64,000 nt of DNA from Streptomyces sp. RPA4-2. GTDB lineage: Bacteria; Actinomycetota; Actinomycetes; Streptomycetales; Streptomycetaceae. Below, piece by piece: positions 52,537-61,501 of this stretch. The stretch covers positions 4,774,001 to 4,838,000 of the forward strand of contig NZ_CP050975.2 of NCBI RefSeq assembly GCF_012273515.2, given 5' to 3'. Made by a program: the position numbers and the translations under genes. Each line of letters begins with the position of its first letter. Position 1 is the stretch's first letter. The notes below the pieces were generated by a model. It searched no databases and was not told where the DNA came from. It was given only the letters and a program-made list of their open reading frames with translations.

Positions 52537-53601
52537 CTACCGGTCGAAGTCCAACTCCACGCTCTCCGTGGCCGGATGCGACTGACAGGCCAGCACGTAT
52601 CCCGCTTCCGTCTCCTCCGGCTCCAGCGCGAAGTTGCGGTCCATCCGTACCTCGCCGGAGACGAGGAACGCGCGGCAGGTCCCGCACACCCCGCCCTTGC
52701 AGGCGTAGGGAGCGTCCGGCCGGTTGCGCAGTACCGCGTCCAGGAGCGATTCGCCGTCCTGGACGGGCCAGGTCCCTCCGCGGCCGTCGAGCCGCGCCGT
52801 CACCGTGCTGTGCGCGGGAGCCGGTACGCCGGGAACCTTCTCGGCTCCGCCGTCCACGTGGAAGATCTCCTCGTGGATCCGGGCCCGTCCCACACCCAGC
52901 CCGCGCAGGGCGCGCTCGGCTCCCTGCACCAGACCGAACGGCCCGCACAGGAACCATCCCGCCACCCGATCCACGGGCAGCAGCGCCGGGAGCAGCTGTG
53001 CCAGCCGCTCCTGGTCGAGACGCCCGGACGGCAGCCCCGCCTGCTGTTCCTCCCGGGAGAGCGCCGTGACCAGCTGGAACCGCTGTGGAAAACGGTCCTT
53101 GAGGTCGGCGACCTCCTCCAGGAACATCGTCGACGCGGACGTCCGGTCGCTGCGTATCAGGCAGAACCGGGCCTCGGGCTCGCGTGCCAGCAGCGTCGCG
53201 ACGATCGACAGCACCGGTGTGATCCCGCTGCCGCCGACCACGGCGGCGTACAGCCCGGCCGCCGGTTCCAGCGTGAACCGGCCCGCCGGTGTCATCACCT
53301 CGACCTCGTCGCCGACGGCGATCTCCTTGAGCGCGTACGTCGAGAACGCTCCGCCGTCGACCAGGCGCACCCCGACCCGCAGGGTGAGCGGGCCCTCGTC
53401 ACCCGGGGCGGGCGCGGGGGAACAGATGGAGTAGGTGCGCCGGATCTCCGTGCCGTCGACCGTGCGCCGCAGCGCGAGGTGCTGACCCGCAGCGTGCCGG
53501 TACGCGGCGCGCAGGGCGGCCGGCACCGCGAAGGTCAGGGCCACCGAGTCGTCGGTGAGCCGGTCGAGGGCGGCCACCGGGAGCGGGTGGAAGCGGGCCA
53601 T
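52537..53601 (-). CDS. paaE: Phenylacetyl-CoA 1,2-epoxidase reductase subunit
   Basis: 354 residues. Ferredoxin-NADP reductase-type FAD domain (RRTYSIC), NAD(P) domain (VVGGSGITPVLS), and a C-terminal plant-type 2Fe-2S domain with CKGGVCGTC and a fourth Cys in YVLACQ. It passes NADPH electrons to the di-iron PaaA. ATG 53601 is chosen (AAGGAG upstream); GTG 53604 overlaps the paaD stop. Last gene of the paaABCDE operon. Confidence 0.94.
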   Translation of the reverse strand: MARFHPLPVAALDRLTDDSVALTFAVPAALRAAYRHAAGQHLALRRTVDGTEIRRTYSICSPAPAPGDEGPLTLRVGVRLVDGGAFSTYALKEIAVGDEVEVMTPAGRFTLEPAAGLYAAVVGGSGITPVLSIVATLLAREPEARFCLIRSDRTSASTMFLEEVADLKDRFPQRFQLVTALSREEQQAGLPSGRLDQERLAQLLPALLPVDRVAGWFLCGPFGLVQGAERALRGLGVGRARIHEEIFHVDGGAEKVPGVPAPAHSTVTARLDGRGGTWPVQDGESLLDAVLRNRPDAPYACKGGVCGTCRAFLVSGEVRMDRNFALEPEETEAGYVLACQSHPATESVELDFDR

Positions 53602-54146
53602 CACAACTCCTTGAAGTGGTCGAACGGTTCACGGCAGGACAGACAGCGCCGCAGTGCCTTGCACGCGGTCGATGAGAAACGGCTGAGCAGCTCGGTGTCG
53701 GCCGACCCGCAGTGCGGACAGCACACGGGCTCGTCGGCGTCCTCGGCCGTCGTCCGTGTGATCGTGCGCGTCGGTCCCAGTCCGACCGCCACCGGACCCG
53801 ACCCCCGCCCGCCGCGCGGTGGCGCTATCCCGAACTCCCGCAGCTTGCGGCGTCCTTCGTCCGAGATGTCGTCCGTCGACCAGGCCGGGCTGAGCACCGT
53901 CCGTACGGACACCTCCCGCACTCCGTGCTCGTGCAGTACGCGCTCGATGTCCGTGACCATCGCCTCGACAGCCGGACAGCCGGTGTACGTCGGCGTCAGT
54001 TCCACGTCGACGGCACCTTCGCCCCGGACGTGCACGGCGCGCAGTACGCCCAGGTCCTCCAGGGTGAGCACGGGCAGTTCCGGGTCGGGAACGGACCCGG
54101 CCAGTCTGCGCAGTTCCTCCTCCAGGGCGGTGGTCGTCGTCACCAT
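53601..54146 (-). CDS. paaD: Phenylacetate degradation protein PaaD (iron-sulfur assembly-type)
   Basis: 181 residues. DUF59/MIP18 domain (LEEELRRLAGSVPDPELPVLTLEDLGVL ... TPTYTGCPAVEAM) plus a C-terminal zinc ribbon with CCPHC and CLSC. Needed for maturation of the epoxidase. ATG 54146 overlaps the paaC end by seven bases. Confidence 0.94.
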   Translation of the reverse strand: MVTTTTALEEELRRLAGSVPDPELPVLTLEDLGVLRAVHVRGEGAVDVELTPTYTGCPAVEAMVTDIERVLHEHGVREVSVRTVLSPAWSTDDISDEGRRKLREFGIAPPRGGRGSGPVAVGLGPTRTITRTTAEDADEPVCCPHCGSADTELLSRFSSTACKALRRCLSCREPFDHFKEL

Positions 54147-54928
54147 GACGCCCCCGGGTGGCTGCGGTGCAGATGCTGCATCTCGGCGAGCATCCGCCCG
54201 AAGGACTCGGTGTGCAGTCCCTGGCGTCCCGCTCCCGCGGCCCACGCTCCGGACTGCGGGCCTTCGGGGATCTCCAGCGTCGCGCGCCGCAGGACGTCCG
54301 TGACGGACTCCAGCCAACCGGCCCTGATCGCGTCCCAGTCGACGTCCACGCCCTCGACCGGCTGGAACATCTCTCCCGTGAACCGCCACAGAGCCTCGCA
54401 GGCCCGTCGCATCCGCTCATGGCTGACGTCCGTGCCGTCGCCCAGTCGCAGGGTCCACTGTTCGGCGTGGTCCTGGTGGTAGGCGACCTCCTTGACGGCC
54501 TTCGCCGCGAGCGGGGCGAACACGCTGTCCCCGGCGGCGAGTTGCGCGTACAGGAGTCGCTGGTAGGTGGAGAAGTACAGCTGACGGGCGATGGTGTGCG
54601 CGAAGTCGCCACCCGGCTGCTCGACGAGCTGGAGGTTGCGGAATGCGCGCTCCTCGCGCAGATACGCCAGCTCGTCCTCGTCGCCGGCCATGGACAGCAG
54701 GATCCTGGCCTGGCCGAGCAGGTCCAACGCGATGTTGGCCAGGGCCACTTCCTCTTCGAGGACGGGCGCGTGGCCGGCCCACTCCCCCAGGCGGTGCGAG
54801 AGCACCAGGGCGTCGTCCCCGAGGGCGAGGGCCGCGGCGGTCATCGCCCCGGACGCGGCGGGCGCCGTGGACGGCTCCGCCGGGGACCCTCCGGCCATGG
54901 GCGCGTGAGTGCTGGGTGCGTTCGTCAC
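54140..54928 (-). CDS. paaC: Phenylacetyl-CoA epoxidase subunit PaaC
   Basis: 262 residues, ferritin-like structural subunit lacking the full di-iron set: LSHRLGEWAGHAPVLEEEVALANIALDLLGQAR and AVKEVAYHQDHAEQW. Pairs with PaaA. GTG 54928 overlaps the paaB stop (GTGA). An N-terminal Ala/Pro/Ser extension of about 30 residues is present. Confidence 0.95.
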   Translation of the reverse strand: MTNAPSTHAPMAGGSPAEPSTAPAASGAMTAAALALGDDALVLSHRLGEWAGHAPVLEEEVALANIALDLLGQARILLSMAGDEDELAYLREERAFRNLQLVEQPGGDFAHTIARQLYFSTYQRLLYAQLAAGDSVFAPLAAKAVKEVAYHQDHAEQWTLRLGDGTDVSHERMRRACEALWRFTGEMFQPVEGVDVDWDAIRAGWLESVTDVLRRATLEIPEGPQSGAWAAGAGRQGLHTESFGRMLAEMQHLHRSHPGASW

Positions 54929-55212
54929 AGGTGCTTCACCCCTTCCGGGATCTCGTAGAACGTCGGGTGGCGGTAGGGCTTGTCCGCGGACGGCTCGAAG
55001 AACGGGTCCTTCTCGTCCGGCGAGGACGCGGTGATCGCGGCGGACGGGACCACCCAGATCGAGATGCCCTCGCCGCGGCGCGTGTACAGATCCCGCGCGT
55101 TGCGCAGGGCCAGCTCGGCGTCCGGTGCGTGCAGGCTGCCTGCGTGGGTGTGCGAGAGCCCGCGGCGCGAGCGCACGAAGACCTCCCACAGCGGCCAGTC
55201 GTTGGTGGTCAT
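54925..55212 (-). CDS. paaB: Phenylacetyl-CoA epoxidase subunit PaaB
   Basis: 95 residues beginning [19 protein letters not shown], with [24 protein letters not shown] typical of PaaB. Small bridging subunit between PaaAC dimers. Overlaps both neighbours by four bases. Confidence 0.96.
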   Translation of the reverse strand: MTTNDWPLWEVFVRSRRGLSHTHAGSLHAPDAELALRNARDLYTRRGEGISIWVVPSAAITASSPDEKDPFFEPSADKPYRHPTFYEIPEGVKHL

Positions 55213-56252
55213 GCGCGCGCCTTCCCGTTCGCGTCGGCCGAGCCGGGTATCTCCCCGGCCGGACCGGCGGTGTGCTTGTCCGCGTAGGCCGCGGCCGCCT
55301 CCCTCACCCACGCACCCTCTTCGTGGGCCCGCTTGCGCTGCGTGATGCGCTGGTCGTTGCACGGGCCGTTGCCCTTGAGGACCTCCCAGAACTCCGTCCA
55401 GTCGATCGGGCCGAAGTCGTGCTGGCCCCGCTCCTCGTTCCACACCAGGTCCGGGTCCGGCAGGGTCAGGCCGAGTGACTTGGCCTGGGGGACGCAGATG
55501 TCCACGAAGCGCTGGCGCAGCTCGTCGTTCGAATGGCGCTTGATCTTCCAGGCCATGGACTGTGCCGAGTGCGAGGACTCGTCGTCGGGCGGCCCGAACA
55601 TCATCAGGGAGGGCCACCACCAGCGGTTCACCGCGTCCTGCGCCATCTCGTGCTGCGCGGGAGTGCCGCGGCTGAGGGCCAGCAACAGCTCGTACCCCTG
55701 GCGCTGGTGGAAGGACTCCTCCTTGCAGACGCGGACCATCGCGCGTGCGTAGGGCCCGTACGAGCAGCGGCAGAGGGGAACCTGGTTGGTGATCGCCGCG
55801 CCGTCCACCAGCCAGCCGATGGCGCCGACGTCCGCCCAGGTCAGCGTCGGGTAGTTGAAGATCGACGAGTACTTCTGGCGGCCGGTGTGCAGCTTGTCGA
55901 GCAGCTCCTCGCGGCTGGTGCCGAGCGTTTCGGCCGCGCTGTAGAGATAGAGCCCGTGCCCCGCCTCGTCCTGGACCTTGGCCATCAGGATCGCCTTGCG
56001 GCGCAGCGAGGGCGCGCGCGTGATCCAGTTGGCCTCCGGCTGCATGCCGATGATCTCGGAGTGGGCGTGCTGGGCGATCTGCCGGACCAGCGTGGAACGG
56101 TAGGCGTCGGGCATCCAGTCGCGGGGCTCGATGCGTTCGTCGGCTGCCACCGAGGCGTCGAAAACGGCCTCGTACGCCGCCGTGGACCCGGCTTCGCCCG
56201 CGGGCCCTGCCGCCTGCGTACGGGCCGTGCGATGCGCTGCTGCTGTCGCCAT
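55209..56252 (-). CDS. paaA: Phenylacetyl-CoA 1,2-epoxidase catalytic subunit
   Basis: 347 residues, di-iron oxygenase that epoxidises the ring of phenylacetyl-CoA. Iron ligands are in the helices [13 protein letters not shown] (ExxH) and [14 protein letters not shown] (ExxH). First gene of the operon. The 18-base operator at 56281-56298 lies 29 bases upstream of the start and matches that beside paaN/paaH. Confidence 0.96.
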   Translation of the reverse strand: MATAAAHRTARTQAAGPAGEAGSTAAYEAVFDASVAADERIEPRDWMPDAYRSTLVRQIAQHAHSEIIGMQPEANWITRAPSLRRKAILMAKVQDEAGHGLYLYSAAETLGTSREELLDKLHTGRQKYSSIFNYPTLTWADVGAIGWLVDGAAITNQVPLCRCSYGPYARAMVRVCKEESFHQRQGYELLLALSRGTPAQHEMAQDAVNRWWWPSLMMFGPPDDESSHSAQSMAWKIKRHSNDELRQRFVDICVPQAKSLGLTLPDPDLVWNEERGQHDFGPIDWTEFWEVLKGNGPCNDQRITQRKRAHEEGAWVREAAAAYADKHTAGPAGEIPGSADANGKARA

Positions 56253-56280
56253 GCGGTCCCCCTCGACCTCTCGCTCCCGA

Positions 56281-56298
56281 CCGACCGATCGTTCGGTT
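56281..56298. promoter_or_regulatory. PaaR-type operator upstream of paaA
   Basis: CCGACCGATCGTTCGGTT, exact reverse complement of 61431-61448. Probable binding site of the TetR protein encoded at 63013. Confidence 0.85.
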
Positions 56299-56342
56299 CT
56301 GTCGATTCAATGGTGGGACGGGCGCCGTAAGGTGTCAACCGC

Positions 56343-56351
56343 TGTGGATAA
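56343..56351. other. Single DnaA box
   Basis: TGTGGATAA, reverse complement TTATCCACA, in the paaA/DUF5819 spacer. Confidence 0.5.
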
Positions 56352-56511
56352 CCTCGGGGCGACTGTTGTGCCCGGTGTGCCGGACGGGGCTGTGCCGGGG
56401 GGCCGAGCCTGAGTACGGTTCCCGTGCGCACGCCGCGGAGTGCTTGCGCGCGGGGCCCGGGCGCCGCGTGCCCGGCGGCGGGAATCGGACCGGGATCGGA
56501 ATCGGGGCGGA

Positions 56512-57606
56512 ATGGACGCGGACGCGTACGACGAGGGCTCGAACGCCCGACACGGGCCGGACGGCCCCGGCGGCCCCCTGCGTGAGGGCCCCGTCTCCGC
56601 CGGTGCCGTGCCCGATGACGCGTCCAGCGCCGCGGCCGCGCCGGAGTCGGGCGGCCGGGGGGCCGCGGCCCATGAGCCCGCGCCGGGGGGCCCTGCCATC
56701 GAGACGCCTCACGCCGGGACGTCCCACGCGGAGACACCTCACTCCGGCACCCCGCACGAGGAGACACCTCGCGCGGGGACGCCCCACCCCGGCACCCCTC
56801 GCGCGGGGATGCCTCACGCCGCGACTGCTCACGCGGAGACCCCCCACGTCGCGACTCCTCACGCCGGGACGGCTGTCGCACGCCCCTTCCCCCCGTCCGA
56901 GGCGCCTCCCGGATACCCGGTGGCCGCCCCCGCGCCCGCCCTCACCGGCATCGCCGCGCTCTCCCTGCGCCACCAGATCGCCGCGGCGTTCGCCCTCGCC
57001 GTCGTCGCGGTCGTCGCCTGCGTGCATCTCGGCATGGTGTTTCTGCACGTCGCGCCCTCGAACACGGTCACCAAGCAGCACGGCAGGGCGATCGACGAGT
57101 GGATCTACCCCGAGTTCGAGCAGAACTGGAAGCTCTTCGCCCCCAATCCGCTGCAGCAGAACATCGACGTCCAGGTCCGTGCCCGGATACGCGCCACGGA
57201 CGGCGGCGCCACCGAGACCGGCTGGTACGACCTGTCCGCGCTCGACGGCGTGGCCATCGACGGCAATCCGCTCCCGAGCCACACCCAGCAGAACGAACTG
57301 CGCAGGGCCTGGGACTTCTACGCCGGCACGCACGACAACGAGAACCGCCCGGTGGGCCTGCGCGGCAACCTCTCCGAACGCTATCTGCGCCGCGTCGTGC
57401 TGCTGCGCCTCGACCGTGAGGGGGCGGGTGGCAAGGGCGCCGTCGTCGAACGCGTCCAGGTCCGCTCCCGTACTACCGACGTGCGGCCCCCCGAGTGGAG
57501 CGATGAGCAGGTGTCCGACAAGCCCGTCCTGCGCGAGCTGCCCTGGTGGACGGTCCCCGAGGAGGACCTGACGGACGCCCGGACGACGGAGGCGAGCGCC
57601 CGATGA
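56512..57606 (+). CDS. DUF5819-type membrane protein with His/Pro-rich repeat
   Basis: 364 residues. Residues about 60-125 are a degenerate hexapeptide-like repeat rich in TPH, AGT and AET (TPHAGTSHAETPHSGTPHEE...). One membrane helix follows (AAAFALAVVAVVACVHLGMVF), then a conserved extracytoplasmic domain (WIYPEFEQNWKLFAPNPLQQNIDVQVR). DUF5819 proteins are encoded with HTTM proteins and resemble SdpA of the SdpABC peptide-maturation system. Start ATG 56512 has only a weak ribosome site. Stop overlaps the HTTM start. Confidence 0.78.
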   Translation: MDADAYDEGSNARHGPDGPGGPLREGPVSAGAVPDDASSAAAAPESGGRGAAAHEPAPGGPAIETPHAGTSHAETPHSGTPHEETPRAGTPHPGTPRAGMPHAATAHAETPHVATPHAGTAVARPFPPSEAPPGYPVAAPAPALTGIAALSLRHQIAAAFALAVVAVVACVHLGMVFLHVAPSNTVTKQHGRAIDEWIYPEFEQNWKLFAPNPLQQNIDVQVRARIRATDGGATETGWYDLSALDGVAIDGNPLPSHTQQNELRRAWDFYAGTHDNENRPVGLRGNLSERYLRRVVLLRLDREGAGGKGAVVERVQVRSRTTDVRPPEWSDEQVSDKPVLRELPWWTVPEEDLTDARTTEASAR

Positions 57607-58832
57607 ACCGATTCGCCGCGCCCGTCGCGCGCGCCATCACCCGGGTCACCGACAACGCGCTGGGCCCGTACCAGGCCGCCGTGATCCGCGTCGGCTTCGC
57701 CGCCACCTGGCTGCTGTTCCTGTTGCGCGAGTTCCCCGACCGCCAGGAGATGTACGGGCCCGACGGCCCCTGGAGCTGGGACCTCGCCGAGCGGCTCGTC
57801 GCGGACAACCACGCCTTCACGGCCCTGATGTGGTCCGACGGCCAGGTGTGGTTCGAGATCGTCTACGCCGTGGCCGTGCTGTCCAGCGTCCTGCTGCTGA
57901 TGGGCTGGCGGACCCGCACGATGTCCGTGCTGTTCATGATCGGCGTGCTCTCGCTGCAGAACCGCAGCATCTTCATGGGGGACGGCGGGGACAACGTCAT
58001 CCACCTGATGGCGATCTACCTGGTCGGCACGCGCTGCGGACAGGTGTGGTCGCTGGACGCCCGGCGGGCACGGCTCGCGGCGGAGGCACGCGCGCGGGGG
58101 GAGGTCTCCCGGGCGGCGGGCCCGGACCAGGTCGGCCCCGCCCTGTGGACGGGGCTCGGCCTGCTGCTGGCGGCGGTGACGGTCACGGGACACCTCGGCG
58201 GCGGCTGGCTGACGGTCTTCTGGGGACTGTGGGCGGCACAGGCGCTGTGGTGGGCCGTCGGCCGCCGCGCGCGCACCCCGCAGCCGCGGATCCTGCTCGA
58301 CGTGGTCGCCAACATGGTGCACAACGCGGCCCTGTTCGTGATCATGGCCGAGGCGTGTCTGATCTACGCGACGGCGGGCTGGTACAAGATCCAGGGCTCG
58401 CGCTGGCAGGACGGCACGGCCGTCTACTACCCGCTCCACCTCGACTACTTCTCGCCCTGGCCGGCCCTGTCCGACCTGCTTGCCGCACACGGCACGATCG
58501 TGATGCTGGTGACCTACGGGACGGTCGTCGTGCAGGTCGCCTTCCCCTTCACCCTGTTCAACCGGCGGGTCAAGAACGTGCTGCTGGCGGCGATGATCAC
58601 CGAGCACGCCGTGATCGCCGTGGTCCTCGGACTGCCGTTCTTCTCGCTCGCGATGATCGCCGCCGACTCGGTGTTCCTGCCGACGTCCTTCCTGCGACGG
58701 CTCGGCGGACTGGCGCTGCGCGCGCGTGGCCGGCTGCTCCCGGGCGGCGCCCCCGAGCTGCCGGGTCAGCGCGCGCGGGGCCCGCGCACCCCGGAGGGCT
58801 CCGAGGACCCGCACGTAGGCTTCACCGCATGA
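57603..58832 (+). CDS. HTTM-domain membrane protein (SdpB / vitamin-K-carboxylase-like fold)
   Basis: 409 residues. Horizontally transferred transmembrane domain: N-terminal AVIRVGFAATWLLFLLREFPDR, then several helices including VVQVAFPFTLFNRRVKNVLLAAMITEHAVIAVVLGLPFFSL-type segments. Coupled to DUF5819 (ATGA) and to the downstream methyltransferase (ATGA). Reaction unknown; SdpB homologues act on secreted peptides. Confidence 0.82.
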   Translation: MNRFAAPVARAITRVTDNALGPYQAAVIRVGFAATWLLFLLREFPDRQEMYGPDGPWSWDLAERLVADNHAFTALMWSDGQVWFEIVYAVAVLSSVLLLMGWRTRTMSVLFMIGVLSLQNRSIFMGDGGDNVIHLMAIYLVGTRCGQVWSLDARRARLAAEARARGEVSRAAGPDQVGPALWTGLGLLLAAVTVTGHLGGGWLTVFWGLWAAQALWWAVGRRARTPQPRILLDVVANMVHNAALFVIMAEACLIYATAGWYKIQGSRWQDGTAVYYPLHLDYFSPWPALSDLLAAHGTIVMLVTYGTVVVQVAFPFTLFNRRVKNVLLAAMITEHAVIAVVLGLPFFSLAMIAADSVFLPTSFLRRLGGLALRARGRLLPGGAPELPGQRARGPRTPEGSEDPHVGFTA

Positions 58833-59650
58833 AGGACCCCGCTGACGACCACGACCGTGCCGACGACCACGACGGCATGGACGACCGCGACCGCGCGAAG
58901 GACGCCGTGGGCACCTGGCACCGGCTCGCCGGCGCCTCCGTCCTGCTCGACGGCTTCCACGCCCTCAAGCACGCGGTGCGATTCCGGGCCGAGGTCCTGA
59001 CGGCGGTCACCGGCGACCGGCGGGCGGCGCTGGCCCTCGCCGACGAGCTGGCCCCGGACGTGCGCGACACCCTGGACGGCCTGCTGGTGGAGGTCCCGGA
59101 GGCCACCTACCGGTCGCTGGTCCCGCGCCCGCACCCCACGGCGGTCGCCGCGCTGGCCGTACGTCCCTCCCGGGAGGCCGGTCTGCGGGCGCTGGCGGCC
59201 ACGCCCCGCATCGCGCCCGTGGTGGTGCTCGACCAGCCGCGCAACCTCGGCAACGCGGGTGCCGTGATCCGGCTCGCGGCGGGCTTCGGCGCGACCGGGG
59301 TCGTCACGACGGGCACCCTCGATCCCTGGCACCCGACGGTGGTGCGCGGCGGGGCGGGCCTGCACTTCGCGACCGCCGTGGAGCGCCTGACGGTCGCGGA
59401 GCTGCCGTCCGGGCCGGTGTTCGCCCTCGATCCGGAGGGCGAGGACATCCGGGGGACGAAGCTCCCGGACGACGCCCTGCTCGCGTTCGGCTCCGAGCGC
59501 AGCGGTCTCTCCCCCGAGCTGCGGGCGCGCGCCGAGCATCTGGTGTCGCTGCCGATGCGCCCCCAGGTCTCCAGCTACAACCTCGCGACCAGTGTGGCCA
59601 TGACGCTGTTCCACTGGAGCGCCGCGGGGGGCGCACCGATCAGTTCCTAG
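58829..59650 (+). CDS. SpoU/TrmH-family RNA 2'-O-methyltransferase
   Basis: 273 residues. An N-terminal substrate-binding region follows a charged Asp/His/Arg start. SpoU motifs: DQPRNLGNAGAVIRLAAGFGA (motif 1), FGSERSGLSPEL (motif 2) and LPMRPQVSSYNLATSVAM (motif 3, trefoil knot). It methylates rRNA or tRNA ribose. Its stop shares the palindrome CTAG (59647-59650) with the stop of paaN on the opposite strand. Confidence 0.94.
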   Translation: MKDPADDHDRADDHDGMDDRDRAKDAVGTWHRLAGASVLLDGFHALKHAVRFRAEVLTAVTGDRRAALALADELAPDVRDTLDGLLVEVPEATYRSLVPRPHPTAVAALAVRPSREAGLRALAATPRIAPVVVLDQPRNLGNAGAVIRLAAGFGATGVVTTGTLDPWHPTVVRGGAGLHFATAVERLTVAELPSGPVFALDPEGEDIRGTKLPDDALLAFGSERSGLSPELRARAEHLVSLPMRPQVSSYNLATSVAMTLFHWSAAGGAPISS

Positions 59651-61353
59651 GCCTCGCGCCGCACCTCGACCACCCGGAAACGGTTCGCCACGAACGCGCC
59701 GTCGCACAGGGCCGCGTTCGCCGCCGGGTTGCCGCCGGAGCCGTGGAAGTCGGAGAAGGCCGCCGTCTGGTTGACGTACACCCCGCCCGTGAGGTTCAGG
59801 GAGAGCTGGGCGGACTCCTCCAGGCAGACCTCCTGGACGGCCTGCTCGAACTCCTCGTCGGTGGTGTACGCGCCGACGGTCATCGCGCCCTTGTCCCGGA
59901 CGGTCCGGCGCAGCAGCTCCACGGCGTCCGCCGCCGAGTCGACCGCGACCGCGAAGGAGACCGGGCCGAAGCACTCGCTCATGTAGGCGGCTTCGTCGTC
60001 CGTACCCTCCCAGTACTTGCGGGCGCCGTCGAGCTTCACGATCACCGGCGTGCGGACGACGGCGTCGGGGAACTCGGGGTTGCTGATCTCCCGGGAGGGG
60101 AGGGCGACCTCGCCGAGGCCGGCGGCGGCCTCGAGGCGGGCCTTCACGTCCGGGTTCACGATGGCGCCGAGCAGTCCATTGGCCCGGGCGTCGTCCCCGA
60201 GGAGTCCGCCGACCGACCTGGCGAGGTCGGCCACCACCTCGTCGTACGACTTGGGGCCCTCGTCCGTACGGATGCCGTCCCGCGGGATGAGGAGGTTCTG
60301 CGGGGTCGTGCACATCTGGCCGCTGTACAGGGACAGGGAGAAGGCGAGGTTGGACAGCATGCCCTTGTAGTCGGCGGTCGACTCCACGATCACCGTGTTG
60401 ACGCCGGCCTTCTCGGTGTAGACCTGCGCCTGGCGGGCGTGGGTCTCCAGCCAGTCGCCGAACGCCGTCGAGCCCGTGTAGTCGATGATCCGGATCTCGG
60501 GGCGGACGGCCAGGGCCTTGGCGATGCCCTCTCCGGGGCGCTCGGCGGCCAGTGCCACCAGGTTCGGGTCGAAGCCCGCCTCGGCGAGCACCTCGCGCGC
60601 GACGCGCACGGTCAGCGCGAGCGGCAGCACCGCGCGCGGGTGGGGCTTCACCAGGACCGCGTTGCCGGTGGCCAGGGAGGCGAACAGGCCCGGATAACCG
60701 TTCCACGTGGGGAAGGTGTTGCAGCCGATGACGAGCGCGATGCCGCGCGGGACCGGGGTGAACTGCTTGGTCAGCGTGATCGGGTCGCGCTTGCCCTGGG
60801 GCTTGGTCCACTCCGCGGTGTCCGGGGTGCGGATCTGCTCCGCGTACGCGTACGCCACCGCTTCCAGTCCACGGTCCTGTGCGTGCGGGCCGCCCGCCTG
60901 GAACGCCATCATGAAGGCCTGGCCGCTGGTGTGCATCACGGCGTGCGCGAATTCGTGCGTCCGGTCGGCGATCCGCTTGAGGATCTCCAGACAGACCACC
61001 GCGCGTGTCTCCGCGCCCGCGTCGCGCCAGGCGCGCTGACCGGTCCGCATGGCGGGCAGCAGCACGTCGATGTCCGCGTGCGGGTAGGTGACGTCCAGCG
61101 CGATGCCGTACGGCGAGACCTCGCCGCCCACCCAGTCGTCGGTGCCCGGCTGGCCGAGGTCGACGCGGGTGCCGAGGACGGCGTCGAAGGCGGCCTTGCC
61201 CTCGGCCATGCCCAGACTGCCGTTCTCGCCGTAGGCCTTGGGGTGTTCGGGATGCGGGGACCAGTACGCGCGTGTGCGGATCGCCTCCAGCGCCTGGTCG
61301 AGCGTGGGCCGGTGCTGGGCGATCAACTGGTGCGCGGTGAGTTCGGCGGCCAT
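59647..61353 (-). CDS. paaN: Phenylacetate degradation aldehyde dehydrogenase PaaN
   Basis: 568 residues, aldehyde-dehydrogenase fold: CNTFPTWNGYPGLFASLATGNAVLVKPHP, then Glu region YTEKAGVNTVIVES, then active Cys in SGQMCTTPQNLL. It oxidises the semialdehyde after ring opening of oxepin-CoA. There is no fused MaoC hydratase domain, so a separate hydratase is expected. Divergent from paaH; the 148-base spacer holds the operator. Confidence 0.93.
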   Translation of the reverse strand: MAAELTAHQLIAQHRPTLDQALEAIRTRAYWSPHPEHPKAYGENGSLGMAEGKAAFDAVLGTRVDLGQPGTDDWVGGEVSPYGIALDVTYPHADIDVLLPAMRTGQRAWRDAGAETRAVVCLEILKRIADRTHEFAHAVMHTSGQAFMMAFQAGGPHAQDRGLEAVAYAYAEQIRTPDTAEWTKPQGKRDPITLTKQFTPVPRGIALVIGCNTFPTWNGYPGLFASLATGNAVLVKPHPRAVLPLALTVRVAREVLAEAGFDPNLVALAAERPGEGIAKALAVRPEIRIIDYTGSTAFGDWLETHARQAQVYTEKAGVNTVIVESTADYKGMLSNLAFSLSLYSGQMCTTPQNLLIPRDGIRTDEGPKSYDEVVADLARSVGGLLGDDARANGLLGAIVNPDVKARLEAAAGLGEVALPSREISNPEFPDAVVRTPVIVKLDGARKYWEGTDDEAAYMSECFGPVSFAVAVDSAADAVELLRRTVRDKGAMTVGAYTTDEEFEQAVQEVCLEESAQLSLNLTGGVYVNQTAAFSDFHGSGGNPAANAALCDGAFVANRFRVVEVRREA

Positions 61354-61430
61354 CGGGGACCAACTCCTCGTCTCAGGAGCGCTTCATCGCGCTCGCGAGC
61401 TGGGCAGGAACGGACAGTCAGAGTTAGAGT

Positions 61431-61448
61431 AACCGAACGATCGGTCGG
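61431..61448. promoter_or_regulatory. PaaR-type operator between paaN and paaH
   Basis: AACCGAACGATCGGTCGG, identical to the paaA operator in reverse. A nonamer TGTGGAAAA (61470-61478, DnaA-box-like) lies nearby. Confidence 0.85.
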
Positions 61449-61501
61449 GACAAGGGGGTCCGCCGCATCTGTGGAAAACCCCGTGCGGGAGGATCGCGAG
61501 C

